Positions 25,905 to 34,781 of a stretch of 47,278 nucleotides of DNA are shown here, one piece after another; the first letter of the stretch is position 1; each line of letters begins with the position of its first letter. Location: IMG/VR virus record IMGVR_UViG_3300007345_000067, positions 1 to 47,278 of that record. One strand, written 5' to 3'. Origin of the DNA: a virus. The translations under genes and the position numbers were made by a program. Under the pieces are notes generated by a model. It did no database searches. It was not told the DNA's origin and saw nothing but the letters and a program-made list of their open reading frames with translations.

Positions 25905-28900
25905 ATGGCTAATCCTGTAAACATCAATGTAGGCGCTATTCAGCGCCCTGGAGTGTTTGTTACTCAGTCTTCGACTGGTGGATTACCTCAACCCCTAGCC
26001 TCTCATGCTATTGGTTATATCTTTGGATCTACTCCTGTAGACCCATATGATGAAAATCCCGTCGATGAGTATTCAGCTCTCCCTCCTTACCAACCTACAC
26101 AGATTGGTTCGTTAGAGGATTTTGTTCAGAAAGCTGGTGGTGCTCCTACCGCCGGTAATAACCCACAATCAATGATCTCCTACGATTCCGTAAGAGCATT
26201 CTTTGAAAACGTGGGCGTGAACGGAATTCTGTACTATACTCGCGTAACACCTACACCTGAAACTAAGGTTGTAGTAGATAAAGGAGCAGGTTGGAACCTG
26301 TTCTCAATCAAGATTGGCGACAGATACTTTGGAGATAAGTCACTCGGCATTAATGATGCGGATGGCGTAGAAATCAGAGTAATTACAACCACCGCCCTTG
26401 ATTCTAATGATAATGCTTTTGATATTGTAGGATATCTTAAGCAAGACGATCCTGACTTCAATACTTTCTACAGAATTGAGCAAGATGACGAAGAAGCCAA
26501 AAACGCCACCTTCAGAATCTACTCTAAGGACGTAAGAGTTATCCCAACTGTTCAGAGCTTCAAGGCATATCAGATTTCTGATACCGCTTATGCAACTCCA
26601 ACAGATGCCGGTGAAGTAAGCCGTTATGTCCCAACCAAAGAACTCAACTTCCGTTGTGTTTCTAGAGACGTAACAACCCAAGAGCCCATTCTCTTTGTCT
26701 CTGGTGCTGCAATTGGTAACTTCTTAGAAGAAACCTCTGTTACAGCCAAGACAAACGGAACTGCTTCATTCACAGCCTCTACCGGTGCCGTAGTAGTGGA
26801 AGATATTACCGATCTTTCGATTGGTACTGATGCTCTTGCCGCTGGTGATAAGGTCGTATTTGAAGGTATTGACCCAGGTCAAGTTGCTTATCCTGGAGCT
26901 GGTGAGCTTGCTGCTGGAAATATTTTCTACAGCACTGTTTACGAGGTCTTAAGTGTAGATGCTCCCAATAACTCCTTTATTCTTGACAACGGATCAGGTG
27001 CCGCTTTAACCTTCACTTCTGATGATCTTGCTTCGGTAATCAGAGTACGTAGACTAGCTTATGATCCTTCGGTTCTTGCCGACAACCTCCAAGCTGTTGA
27101 AGATTTCCTTCTTGATCAGGAAACCTATGCAACTGCTGGTGACATTCCCGACAACAAAATTGTAGCCGTTTCTACCGACGAAAGAGTTGGTAAAGATGAC
27201 CACATTCGCTGGGCTGACTCATTTGCAGCTTACTATCAGTGGGATGCTTCTGGATCTGCTTTTACCGCCGGTGCTGATGGCTCTGGTCTAACTGCTGCTC
27301 CTCAAGGAACAATCACTTCTGTTGGTGGTAACGTAACCAGAACAGGATATGTACCCGATAGCGTTCAGGTCTTCTACGTAAACGTTGCTGGTGAGAACAG
27401 AGTTGTTATTGCCAATGGCGCAACTCCTGCTGAACTTACCGAAAGCATCTCTACTTCACTCAGAGAGATCCTCGAAGAGAAGAACCTCGATGCATATTAC
27501 ATCGTTGAGTCTGTTGAAGTTGATTATGAAACCGCTCTTGGAGTTGGTGGATATGCTCCTAACAACGGTGAAGCAATCGGAACAACTCTTGGAGTAACCG
27601 GTGCTCCTGCTCTCCGCCCATCTAGCGAAGGCAAGACCCTAACTGGAACTTCTGCAGTTACCTCTGGTAGCACAACCATTCAAGGCGCTACTTCCTCTCA
27701 AACTGGAACAATTGAGATCCAAGCCAATGGCTCACTTCTCGGTTCTAGCACTGAGTTCCTTAGCGTAATTGCTCCTGGATACAGAATCCTTGTTGGATCT
27801 GATACCTACGAGGTTGTAAGTGTTGCTTCTAACACTCAGGCAATCGTCCGTAATCCTTCTGGAGCTACCGTAGCCTCTGGTACTTCATACAGCACAGTTG
27901 CTACTAAGTTCACCGAAGAGCTTTATGCCGGTTCACACGTTGTGATCAACGGCTACCGCTTTGAGGTCAGCAGCGTAACCAACGACGCAGCTTTCGTTGT
28001 TGATACCGCTCCTACCTTTACCGCAAGTTCAACTATAGTCTATCTTGATAGCTCAATCAGCAATGGTTTCTATCGTCATGACTATGTTCTCAGAGTGAAG
28101 ATCACTTCTAAGAACGGTATTCCTTCTCCTGTTGTTCCTGGCCTTAACCGCTATGGTCAAAAGGATGCCAATATCGTCAGAATCAACTCACTCGATGAGG
28201 CAGCTGATTTTGCCAACTACAAGCTTTCTGCTAAGGCTCATTCACAAGACTTTGTCTATGCTATTGAGCAGGGTATGGGATCTGGTGATTATCGCCCTGG
28301 CTTCCTCTTTGCCCCTGAGGCATTTGGTGGATTTAAATCAGCAGTCGGTGGATTAAGCAAGACTCAGGCCCGTGAAGAAAGAGTAAAAGTTACTCAGGCG
28401 CTCCTCAGAGCCGCTGAAGGTAAGCTTGGTGAGGTTGAGGGTATCTCTGGTACTCAACATATTGCTCTTATCGATTGCGGAGCTGATGAACTAAGTCTCA
28501 GCGAAGTACAAGATGAGTTAGCTTACATTAAGGGAATTGCTGGAGCTCCATTTGGCCACGCTGCCTTCTACGCTCCTTATATCAAGAACGCTGCTGATCG
28601 CTTTGTACCACCTAGTGGTTTCATTGCCGGTATTGCTTGTTCAAGATACGTAAACGAAGGATTCCAACAAGCCCCTGCTGGTGCAAGATATCCGCTAAGA
28701 GGAGCCAATGCCCTCCGCTTTGATATCACCGCTCAACAGCAAGAAGTAACATATCCTCTAGGCCTCAATCCAATTAGAAGCCTTCCTAACAGAGGTATTG
28801 TTGCATGGGGTGCTCGTACAACTAGCTCCAATGCTCTCTTCAAGTTTGTCAACACTCGTGCGATCCTTAACGTACTCCTTGATGTTCTTGCAAGAAGCTT

Positions 28901-29243
28901 CGATGATATCCTCTTTGAGCAAATTGATTCGGCCGGTACACTCTACGCCAGAGCGAAGTCTATTGCCACTCAGGTAATGGGTCAACTCTATCGTCAGGGT
29001 GCGCTCTTTGGCGCAAGACCAGAACAAGCTTATCTAGTTGTTTGTTCTGATGCTAATAACGCTGTTAGTGATCTAGAAAACGGAACGCTTAGACTCGATG
29101 CTTATGTGGCCACATCGCCAACTCTTGAGCGTCTTGTTGTTACCGTTGTAAGAACACCTGCTGGTCAGGTTGCTCAGGTACAAGATACCTTCTCTAGAAA
29201 CATTGACAGATTCGACTATCTTCTTAACGCAACTACAGTCTAA
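25905..29243 (+). CDS. Tail sheath protein (1112 aa)
   Basis: The contractile sheath subunit. The N-terminus (INVGAIQRPGVFVTQSSTGG) leads into the IGYIFGSTP strand typical of sheath proteins. The C-terminal domain carries the family pattern: RGIVAWGART, then FKFVNTRAILNVLLDVLARS, then QVMGQLYRQGALFG, then VVCSDANN. At 1112 residues it is longer than T4 gp18 (659) because of beta-rich insertions between about residues 270 and 700 (threonine/alanine-rich, for example GTSAVTSGSTTIQGATSSQT) that probably decorate the tail surface. Two upstream promoter-like elements are present, TATAAATA at 25843-25850 and GTTTAAAG at 25858-25865. Codon use is more C-ending than in the neighbouring 1285-residue gene, in line with high expression. 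Confidence 0.92.
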   Translation: MANPVNINVGAIQRPGVFVTQSSTGGLPQPLASHAIGYIFGSTPVDPYDENPVDEYSALPPYQPTQIGSLEDFVQKAGGAPTAGNNPQSMISYDSVRAFFENVGVNGILYYTRVTPTPETKVVVDKGAGWNLFSIKIGDRYFGDKSLGINDADGVEIRVITTTALDSNDNAFDIVGYLKQDDPDFNTFYRIEQDDEEAKNATFRIYSKDVRVIPTVQSFKAYQISDTAYATPTDAGEVSRYVPTKELNFRCVSRDVTTQEPILFVSGAAIGNFLEETSVTAKTNGTASFTASTGAVVVEDITDLSIGTDALAAGDKVVFEGIDPGQVAYPGAGELAAGNIFYSTVYEVLSVDAPNNSFILDNGSGAALTFTSDDLASVIRVRRLAYDPSVLADNLQAVEDFLLDQETYATAGDIPDNKIVAVSTDERVGKDDHIRWADSFAAYYQWDASGSAFTAGADGSGLTAAPQGTITSVGGNVTRTGYVPDSVQVFYVNVAGENRVVIANGATPAELTESISTSLREILEEKNLDAYYIVESVEVDYETALGVGGYAPNNGEAIGTTLGVTGAPALRPSSEGKTLTGTSAVTSGSTTIQGATSSQTGTIEIQANGSLLGSSTEFLSVIAPGYRILVGSDTYEVVSVASNTQAIVRNPSGATVASGTSYSTVATKFTEELYAGSHVVINGYRFEVSSVTNDAAFVVDTAPTFTASSTIVYLDSSISNGFYRHDYVLRVKITSKNGIPSPVVPGLNRYGQKDANIVRINSLDEAADFANYKLSAKAHSQDFVYAIEQGMGSGDYRPGFLFAPEAFGGFKSAVGGLSKTQAREERVKVTQALLRAAEGKLGEVEGISGTQHIALIDCGADELSLSEVQDELAYIKGIAGAPFGHAAFYAPYIKNAADRFVPPSGFIAGIACSRYVNEGFQQAPAGARYPLRGANALRFDITAQQQEVTYPLGLNPIRSLPNRGIVAWGARTTSSNALFKFVNTRAILNVLLDVLARSFDDILFEQIDSAGTLYARAKSIATQVMGQLYRQGALFGARPEQAYLVVCSDANNAVSDLENGTLRLDAYVATSPTLERLVVTVVRTPAGQVAQVQDTFSRNIDRFDYLLNATTV

Positions 29244-29252
29244 TAATTGAAA

Positions 29253-31124
29253 ATGTCTGATAATCAGGAGCAAATTTTAAACGCTAAAGAGCCACTTTCT
29301 TCACAACAATCCAAAAAGGTTGTGCACATCGAAATGTTCAGAGCTGGTCCTCAGATCAGCTCCTCTGGGCAAAAGATGATGTTTACGGAGAAAGATCTAG
29401 ATCAGGTGGTCGGGACGTATTCTCCCGAGCAACATGAGGCCCCTCTGATTATCGGGCATGATCAAACAGACTCTACGCCCGCGTTGGGATGGGTAAAAAA
29501 TCTTTGGAGAAAAGGTAAAGCTTTATGGGGTAACGTTGAACTTACCCCTAAAGCCGAGAAACTGATTAAAGATGGAGTGTTCAAGAAAGTAAGTAGTTCT
29601 TTCTACTTACCAGATGCGGAAACAAATCCCCATCCTGGGAAATTGGCACTTCGCCATCTTGGTCTTGTTTCGATTCCCGCCGTAAAGGGTCTCAGAGCTT
29701 TTTCCGAAGGTGAATTTAATGACGAAAAAATTATTAACCTAACTCCCGAACCGGGAGAAACCGTTATTTCGTTTAAAGAAGCCTTAGAAACAAACAACTC
29801 TACTATGACTAGAAAAAAGAAAACTACTGGCGAGGTTCAGGAGGTCTCAGTAGATCAGAGTGTTGATCATGCTGAAGGCGGAATGACCGTCAACATTAAC
29901 ATCGGAGGCGGCAAGCCTTCCGTATATGACGACTCTGGCAACCAGGTCGATGAAACTGGCGCTCCAGCCGATTATAAGATGGAGTATGCCTCTGACGAAG
30001 AAACCGAAGAAGAAATGGCTCCTGAAGCCGAAGCTGAAGCTCCTGAGGGCGAAGGTGAAGGCGATGACATGGGCCTAGAAGACGAAGGTGGCGAAGAAGA
30101 AGCCCCTGAAGCCTCCGCCGAAGGCGAAGAGGAAGAAGGTGGTGAGGAAGAGATGGGATCCGAGGGAGAAGGCGAAGAGCCTGCTGGTGAGGATGGCGCG
30201 GACGATATTTCTGGAGAGATGGAAAATAACGACAAGAAAATTGCCTCTCTAGCAGCCGAGTACGAAGAAGACGAGCTCTTCCAAGCACTGGCTCTCAAGA
30301 AACAAGCAACCTCCATGATGGAGAATGATATGTCCTATGGCGAAATGCCCGAAGGACTTAAGAAGCACATGGAAGAGAAAGAAGGTAAGGGAGAAGACGA
30401 AGAAGAAGAAGAGAAGAAAAAGGAAGCTGACATGGGCGAAGAGCAAGTAAGCGATAACGCCGAAGAAGCTCCTGAAGAAGAGAAGGAAGAAGCCAAGGCT
30501 GATATGGCCGAGGACGAGGGCGAAAAGGAAGAAGAGGAAGAAGAGAAGAAAACTGATATGGCCGAAGTGGTTAAAGAAGAAAAGAAAGAAGAGTCAGCCG
30601 ACCACGCTGAAGAAGCTGCACCTGTGGCTACAGAATCTCTAGATCATAGCGAATCCGCTATTGGAGATCAGAGCATTGATACACTCAACGCTCGAGTAGC
30701 CGAATTGGAGGAAGAGCTGAACAGACAAAGAAAGCTTGCTCGCGAGAAAGAAATTTCTTCGTTTGCTGAAGGACTCTATGAGTCTGGTAAGCTCACTGAA
30801 CAAGTTGTTCCTAAGGGAGACCTTGTTCGTTTCATGGAGACTCTTAATTATAAGAACTCTGTGAATTTCTCTGAGACCGGTAAGGCTTCTCAATTTGACT
30901 TCATGCGTGGAGTACTTGAGTCCCTACCTTCCATGGTCTCCTTTGAAGAGTTTGCTACACCTGCTTCTGCTCCTAAGAAAGCAAAGTCGGTTGAGCCTAA
31001 CGCTTCTGGATACGCATACGATCCAAACACTGCAGACGTTCACGCCGATGCTCTCTCATACGCTGAGGAGAATGACTGCGACTACTTAACTGCTGTTAAG
31101 TTTGTTATTGCTAACAAAAACTGA
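29253..31124 (+). CDS. Prohead protease fused to acidic scaffold, Mu gpI-like (623 aa)
   Basis: I use the ATG at 29253; a TTG two codons earlier is the other option. Residues about 25-145 match the Mu gpI-type maturation protease: EMFRAGPQI, HEAPLIIGHDQTDSTPALGW, KLIKDGVFKKVSSSFYLPDA and LALRHLGLVSIPAVKGL. Candidate catalytic residues are His61 or His69 and Ser114-116. Residues about 240-455 are extremely Glu-rich (EEEEEEKK-type runs), followed by a coiled coil (ARVAELEEELNRQRKLAREK) and a C-terminal domain that resembles the scaffold part. The protein therefore looks like a protease and scaffold in one chain, processed during head assembly. It follows the sheath gene by 9 bases. Confidence 0.8.
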   Translation: MSDNQEQILNAKEPLSSQQSKKVVHIEMFRAGPQISSSGQKMMFTEKDLDQVVGTYSPEQHEAPLIIGHDQTDSTPALGWVKNLWRKGKALWGNVELTPKAEKLIKDGVFKKVSSSFYLPDAETNPHPGKLALRHLGLVSIPAVKGLRAFSEGEFNDEKIINLTPEPGETVISFKEALETNNSTMTRKKKTTGEVQEVSVDQSVDHAEGGMTVNINIGGGKPSVYDDSGNQVDETGAPADYKMEYASDEETEEEMAPEAEAEAPEGEGEGDDMGLEDEGGEEEAPEASAEGEEEEGGEEEMGSEGEGEEPAGEDGADDISGEMENNDKKIASLAAEYEEDELFQALALKKQATSMMENDMSYGEMPEGLKKHMEEKEGKGEDEEEEEKKKEADMGEEQVSDNAEEAPEEEKEEAKADMAEDEGEKEEEEEEKKTDMAEVVKEEKKEESADHAEEAAPVATESLDHSESAIGDQSIDTLNARVAELEEELNRQRKLAREKEISSFAEGLYESGKLTEQVVPKGDLVRFMETLNYKNSVNFSETGKASQFDFMRGVLESLPSMVSFEEFATPASAPKKAKSVEPNASGYAYDPNTADVHADALSYAEENDCDYLTAVKFVIANKN

Positions 31125-31135
31125 GGTAATTACTA

Positions 31136-31624
31136 ATGGCAACAGACCCCCGTTATATGTCTTTTGACCATCAGTACGTCGAGACCGTGGAAACCAGTGC
31201 TTCAATCGCTGCCCACCGTTTCGTAACTCGTGCTGGTGCTTATGCTGGAGCCGGCGCTTATGCCGCTGGAGTCTCCATTTTTGATGCTCCTGGACAAGGT
31301 GAACTCACCGCCAAGGGCTACCAAGTTGATGATGGTTCTACTCTCATTTATGAGGGTCAGCTCAACCCATCGACCACACCTTCGAAGCCTGGAGTATTCC
31401 CCTATCAGGGTCTTCTTTCAGTTGTAACCGAAGGAATCGCTATTGTTGAAGTAGGTTCCGCAGCAACTTTTGCTGTTGATGATGCTGTAGTTGCTGGTGC
31501 CAACGGCGTTGCTGTTGCTGCTACTACTGGCGATCTTGTTCTCGGGCGCGCTCTTGACGCAGTTGGAACAGCTGGTGCTGGCCAATATATCCGAGTTAAG
31601 CTTGATCAAGCTGGCGCTGCTTGA
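31136..31624 (+). CDS. Head decoration / capsid-stabilising protein, DUF2190-like (162 aa)
   Basis: A 162-residue beta-rich protein with alanine- and glycine-rich blocks (AYAGAGAYAAGVSIFDAPGQ, VGSAATFAVDDAVVAGANGV, LGRALDAVGTAGAGQYIRVK). The order of a GVSIFDAPGQ start, an EGIAIVEVG strand and a final LGRALDAVGTAGAGQYIRVK segment fits the DUF2190 capsid-cement family. These proteins bind the outside of the shell after expansion. It lies between the protease/scaffold and the major capsid gene, the usual place for such a protein. Spacings are 11 and 26 bases. The family call is good by position and pattern. Confidence 0.75.
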   Translation: MATDPRYMSFDHQYVETVETSASIAAHRFVTRAGAYAGAGAYAAGVSIFDAPGQGELTAKGYQVDDGSTLIYEGQLNPSTTPSKPGVFPYQGLLSVVTEGIAIVEVGSAATFAVDDAVVAGANGVAVAATTGDLVLGRALDAVGTAGAGQYIRVKLDQAGAA

Positions 31625-31650
31625 TAGATACTGAAGGAGAATAACTAATC

Positions 31651-32634
31651 ATGATGAATTTAGATCAGGTTCGTGTAATCGACCCAATCCTGACCCAACT
31701 GGCTCAGGGCTATAAGAACGCTGAAGGCGTAGCTACATTCTTCGGTCCTGCGGTATCTATGAATACTCGCGCCGGCCGTACATTGGTATTCGGTAAGGAG
31801 GCATTTGCTTCGCAGTCCTTCCTCCGTGCTCCTGGAACTAACATCCAGAAGATTCAGAACGAATTCGGAACCCGTTCGTTCGCTCTCCGTCAGGAAGCGA
31901 TCAGCTGGGAAATTGCCGAAGAAATCGCTGCTGAAGCCAAGAATGGTGCTGCTCAAATCGACCTTCGCCAATTCGCTGCTAAGGACGCTGCTAATCGTCT
32001 CATGCAGTCCTGGGAAATCCAGGTTGCCGATGCTGTAACCGCTTCGGCATCTTATGAAGCTGGTAACGTATTCAACCTCGCCACTCGCGCAGGCGGTGCT
32101 GACCAGTTCAACCAAGCTACTTCTGACGTTGAGGTTCTAATCGACGAAGCTAAGGAAGCCGTTCGTTCACAGATCGGTGTCTATCCTAACAAGATGGTCA
32201 TCTCTCCTGATGCTTTCAACGCCCTCAAGCGTAACAAGAGAATCCGTGACTTCATGCAGCGCGGTGTGCTTGTTAACGAGGCTTCCCTCGCTAACATCTT
32301 TGGTCTTGACGAGATCCGTGTTGCACGTCGTCTTAAGCTCGGTTCTGATGGCCAGAGCCTTGAGAACATCTACGACAACGTAGCCGTTCTCTTCTACCAG
32401 CCTTCTGGTGCTACTGACGGTTTTGCTCCTGCTCTGGATGCCAACTATGGCAACCCTGCTTTTGCTTACACCTACACCCTCGCTGGTTATCCTATCGCCA
32501 CTCCTGAGCGTTTCAACATCGAGCGCCGTGTATTCACCGGTGACATCCTTGTTGAGCGTAGCTTCGAGCTCGTTGGCATGGGTGAGAACGGTAAAGTTGG
32601 CGCTGGTGCCATCTTCACCAACGTAGTTGCCTGA
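31651..32634 (+). CDS. Major capsid protein (327 aa)
   Basis: The shell-forming protein. It starts MMNLDQVRVIDPILTQLAQG behind a strong AAGGAG ribosome site (31634-31639). Its length of 327 residues fits phage HK97-fold capsid proteins. Signals include RTLVFGKEAF near residue 33, RSFALRQEAISWEIAEEIAA, a central QIGVYPNKMVISPDAFNALK strand-helix, FGLDEIRVARRL, and the C-terminal TPERFNIERRVFTGDILVER. It is related in spirit to Mu/SU10-like capsid proteins rather than the T4 gp23 type. A Rho-independent terminator follows at 32663-32692. Codon use is strongly biased to C-ending codons, typical of the most abundant virion protein. Confidence 0.88.
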   Translation: MMNLDQVRVIDPILTQLAQGYKNAEGVATFFGPAVSMNTRAGRTLVFGKEAFASQSFLRAPGTNIQKIQNEFGTRSFALRQEAISWEIAEEIAAEAKNGAAQIDLRQFAAKDAANRLMQSWEIQVADAVTASASYEAGNVFNLATRAGGADQFNQATSDVEVLIDEAKEAVRSQIGVYPNKMVISPDAFNALKRNKRIRDFMQRGVLVNEASLANIFGLDEIRVARRLKLGSDGQSLENIYDNVAVLFYQPSGATDGFAPALDANYGNPAFAYTYTLAGYPIATPERFNIERRVFTGDILVERSFELVGMGENGKVGAGAIFTNVVA

Positions 32635-32662
32635 TAATCTATATCACAACTAACCCAAAACA

Positions 32663-32692
32663 GGCTGGCCTTCGGGTCAGCCCTTTTTGTTT
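32663..32692 (+). terminator. Rho-independent terminator after major capsid gene
   Basis: Stem GGCTGGCC/GGTCAGCC (eight pairs, one G-U) closed by a TTCG tetraloop, then CTTTTTGTTT. It ends the sheath-to-capsid transcript. Confidence 0.85.
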
Positions 32693-32696
32693 AAAG
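32689..32696 (+). promoter_or_regulatory. TTTGTTTAAAG element for connector operon
   Basis: Plus-strand copy directly behind the capsid terminator; its leading T-run is shared with the terminator U-tract. The gp36-like ATG is 31 bases downstream. Confidence 0.6.
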
Positions 32697-32719
32697 TAAA
32701 TGAGAAGAAGTTATAGTCT

Positions 32720-33517
32720 ATGTCAGGTCCCCAGCCACCTAGAGATATACACGGAGTTGCAAATAATTGTACCCCAGCAACCGTAGATTATTTTATTTCT
32801 GTATTTGGATATGCTGAAGCAGTAGAGCTTAGTAATATTGAAGATCCAACAGGAAATGAAATTGATATAGAAAAAATACAGATTGCTTTAAATGACGCGG
32901 GTCAGCTTATTAATAATTTTATTGATAGCGCGCCTCCTCAGGGTAAAATTTTAATCGCCGGTTCGTATCGCAGAAGCCAAGCAACAATTGCTAGGTATTA
33001 TTTAGATATTTTACGTCCTAGAACTCAGGTTCAAGAAGCGGCAGAAAAAGCTCTTCAGCAACTTGAGCTATGGGCATCAAAAGCAAGCCCAAGTGCCGGA
33101 TTTAAGTGGAAAGAAGCTTACTCTTACTGGAGATCTGGTTGCTCAATGACTAAGAGCTCTTACCAGAGAGGCCGGAGCTTTACAGATCCGTCGCTCAATA
33201 AGTGGGTACTTCGTGAAGGTAGTAATGACCGAGGATTCCCCTTCGCTAACAGAGAAGCCGTGGTTCTTAATCGAAACCATGAGAAAGGTCTCTCATTGGA
33301 GACCCAAGGAGTCAATGAGGTTATTGCAGATAGCGCATATAAGATGAATGAGTTGGTTGGCGCACTTGAAAATACAAGAAGTATGTCCAGCTTTACAAAT
33401 ACTGACCAAGCAGTTAAGCCTGAAGAAGGAGATGGCTTGGTTGCAAATAATACCACCCCATCCGCCGACGGTGAGTTTGATAATTATGGCGGACTAACTA
33501 TCGACGATACATTCTAA
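32720..33517 (+). CDS. Head-completion protein, Mu gp36 / DUF1320-like (265 aa)
   Basis: Residues 20-125 read like DUF1320: an N-terminal stretch with VDYFISVFGYAEAVELSNIE, then a helical bundle (IQIALNDAGQLINNFIDSAP, SYRRSQATIARYYLDILR, VQEAAEKALQQLELWASKAS). In Mu the corresponding gp36 sits in the head-tail connector. Here the C-terminus is extended by about 130 residues with Arg- and Gly-rich loops (SYQRGRSFTDPSLNKW, NDRGFPFANREAVV), probably disordered. It starts 31 bases after a GTTTAAAG element placed right behind the capsid terminator. Overlaps the next gene by 1 base (TAATG). Confidence 0.65.
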   Translation: MSGPQPPRDIHGVANNCTPATVDYFISVFGYAEAVELSNIEDPTGNEIDIEKIQIALNDAGQLINNFIDSAPPQGKILIAGSYRRSQATIARYYLDILRPRTQVQEAAEKALQQLELWASKASPSAGFKWKEAYSYWRSGCSMTKSSYQRGRSFTDPSLNKWVLREGSNDRGFPFANREAVVLNRNHEKGLSLETQGVNEVIADSAYKMNELVGALENTRSMSSFTNTDQAVKPEEGDGLVANNTTPSADGEFDNYGGLTIDDTF

Positions 33518-33843
33518 TGTCTAGTAATACATACCAAGGATATAATCCATTTTATCCCACAGGGGAAGGCGGTAGTGCATACTACCTTGTTAATAGTAGC
33601 TCTAGTAATTGCTATGGGTATAATACTGGGTTAAAAAGCGCAGTGATGCCTGACGGCACAGAATATAAAGAAGATTGCGATGCGCTTAGACAATATGTTA
33701 TTGAGCTAGAAGGCAATAGAAAACTCCAGGATCTCGTAGACGTTGAGTTCTCTAGAAACGTTAAGAAGGGAGATTTTTTAGTTTATGATAATACAAAAGG
33801 TAAGTGGGTATTAACTGACTTCCTGTCTGGCGGCGAGTTCTGA
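33517..33843 (+). CDS. Small unknown protein in connector operon (108 aa)
   Basis: A 108-residue protein starting MSSNTYQGYNPFYPTGEGGS, with Ser/Tyr/Asn-rich first half, a short helix (DALRQYVIELEGNRKLQDLV) and a C-terminal beta hairpin (GDFLVYDNTKGKWVLTDFLS). The GDxLVYDxxxxxWVL hairpin is a small fold seen in fibre and neck proteins. It is translationally coupled on both sides: TAATG with the gene before, TGATG with the gene after. Function unknown; likely a connector or tail component. Confidence 0.65.
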   Translation: MSSNTYQGYNPFYPTGEGGSAYYLVNSSSSNCYGYNTGLKSAVMPDGTEYKEDCDALRQYVIELEGNRKLQDLVDVEFSRNVKKGDFLVYDNTKGKWVLTDFLSGGEF

Positions 33844-34781
33844 TGCTTTTAGAAATTGAAAACCAACTCCATCGTAGAGTTCATTCTACCTTGGGACAAA
33901 GTGCTGTAGTGCTACGACTGGCTGAGGAACTTGATCAGTCAGGTAGAGTTGCAGAACAAGCTATGGTAATTATTAGCTTTGTTTCTTCAAATACTACTAA
34001 CGAGATGGGTGGAGGGGCCTATATTCCCACCGTGCGGTCTCGTAAGATGACTTATAGCGTTACGTTGGTGCAAAAGCAAACTCAACGCGAAGGTCATAGC
34101 TTTTCACTGCCATTGCTCGATCTTATTGCCGACGCGGTTACAGGGTGGGTGCCAGAAGTACCTGGGTTAGAGTTTGCCACGGGCTTCGAACTAGAGGGCG
34201 AGAGATTTGTACAAGTTACAGAAGCTTCTCAGTTTATTTATGAGCAAAACTATTCCGTTACGGTAACCATTTCCGATGGTAGGTTTTATTCACAACCTTG
34301 TGCTGCATTCGATCCTATATCTATTGAAGATTTCTTGCCGAAAAGAAAATGCCTACTCACTTCAAATAGTGAGTTAACGGGTCTGGCGGTGTGGTCAAGG
34401 ATTACCGGCCCAGAATCATCAGAAAGATATATTGTAGAAGACGGGAGAGGATGTAAAAGATATATTGGAGATCGCTTAGAACTAACTTGTGGCGCAGACG
34501 AAGATGGAACTGCAACATATAAGTTTATTCCAGAAAAAGCTATCACATACAATGATGATGGAACAACAACTATTAATGACTCTCTAACAACGTCAGGTAG
34601 TTTGTCTAACGTATGGAAATGTGATAAAACCAAGACAGGAGACATTCCACCCTGGTTTAAGTTAAATGTTGACTTTGGACTTTGGAGAAATGAGACTGGA
34701 ACAATTGCAAATCAAGACCCGCTTACTTCTGCAGTTCAAAAAATTAACTTTACTCCAGACGTAGAGTACGATGCTAACTAA
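33843..34781 (+). CDS. Tail terminator-like protein, Mu gp37-like (312 aa)
   Basis: Residues 1-140 fit the Mu gp37 / DUF1834 pattern: MLLEIENQLHRRVHSTLGQS, LRLAEELDQSGRVAEQAM, VIISFVSSNT, a MTYSVTLVQKQTQREGHSF strand and LLDLIADAVTGWVP. Such proteins cap the tail and join it to the head. The C-terminal 170 residues are an extra beta-rich domain with cysteines (KRKCLLTSN, GRGCKRYIG, LTCGADEDGTATYKF, WKCDKTKTG). It ends overlapping the converging minus-strand gene by 8 bases. The Mu parallel is supported by its neighbour gp36-like gene, but the extension has no match that I know. Confidence 0.62.
   Translation: MLLEIENQLHRRVHSTLGQSAVVLRLAEELDQSGRVAEQAMVIISFVSSNTTNEMGGGAYIPTVRSRKMTYSVTLVQKQTQREGHSFSLPLLDLIADAVTGWVPEVPGLEFATGFELEGERFVQVTEASQFIYEQNYSVTVTISDGRFYSQPCAAFDPISIEDFLPKRKCLLTSNSELTGLAVWSRITGPESSERYIVEDGRGCKRYIGDRLELTCGADEDGTATYKFIPEKAITYNDDGTTTINDSLTTSGSLSNVWKCDKTKTGDIPPWFKLNVDFGLWRNETGTIANQDPLTSAVQKINFTPDVEYDAN

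Noticed and set aside
29896-30446. Arg- and Ser-rich minus-strand frames opposite the scaffold
   Set aside because: They are shadows of the acidic repeat-like coding sequence on the plus strand.
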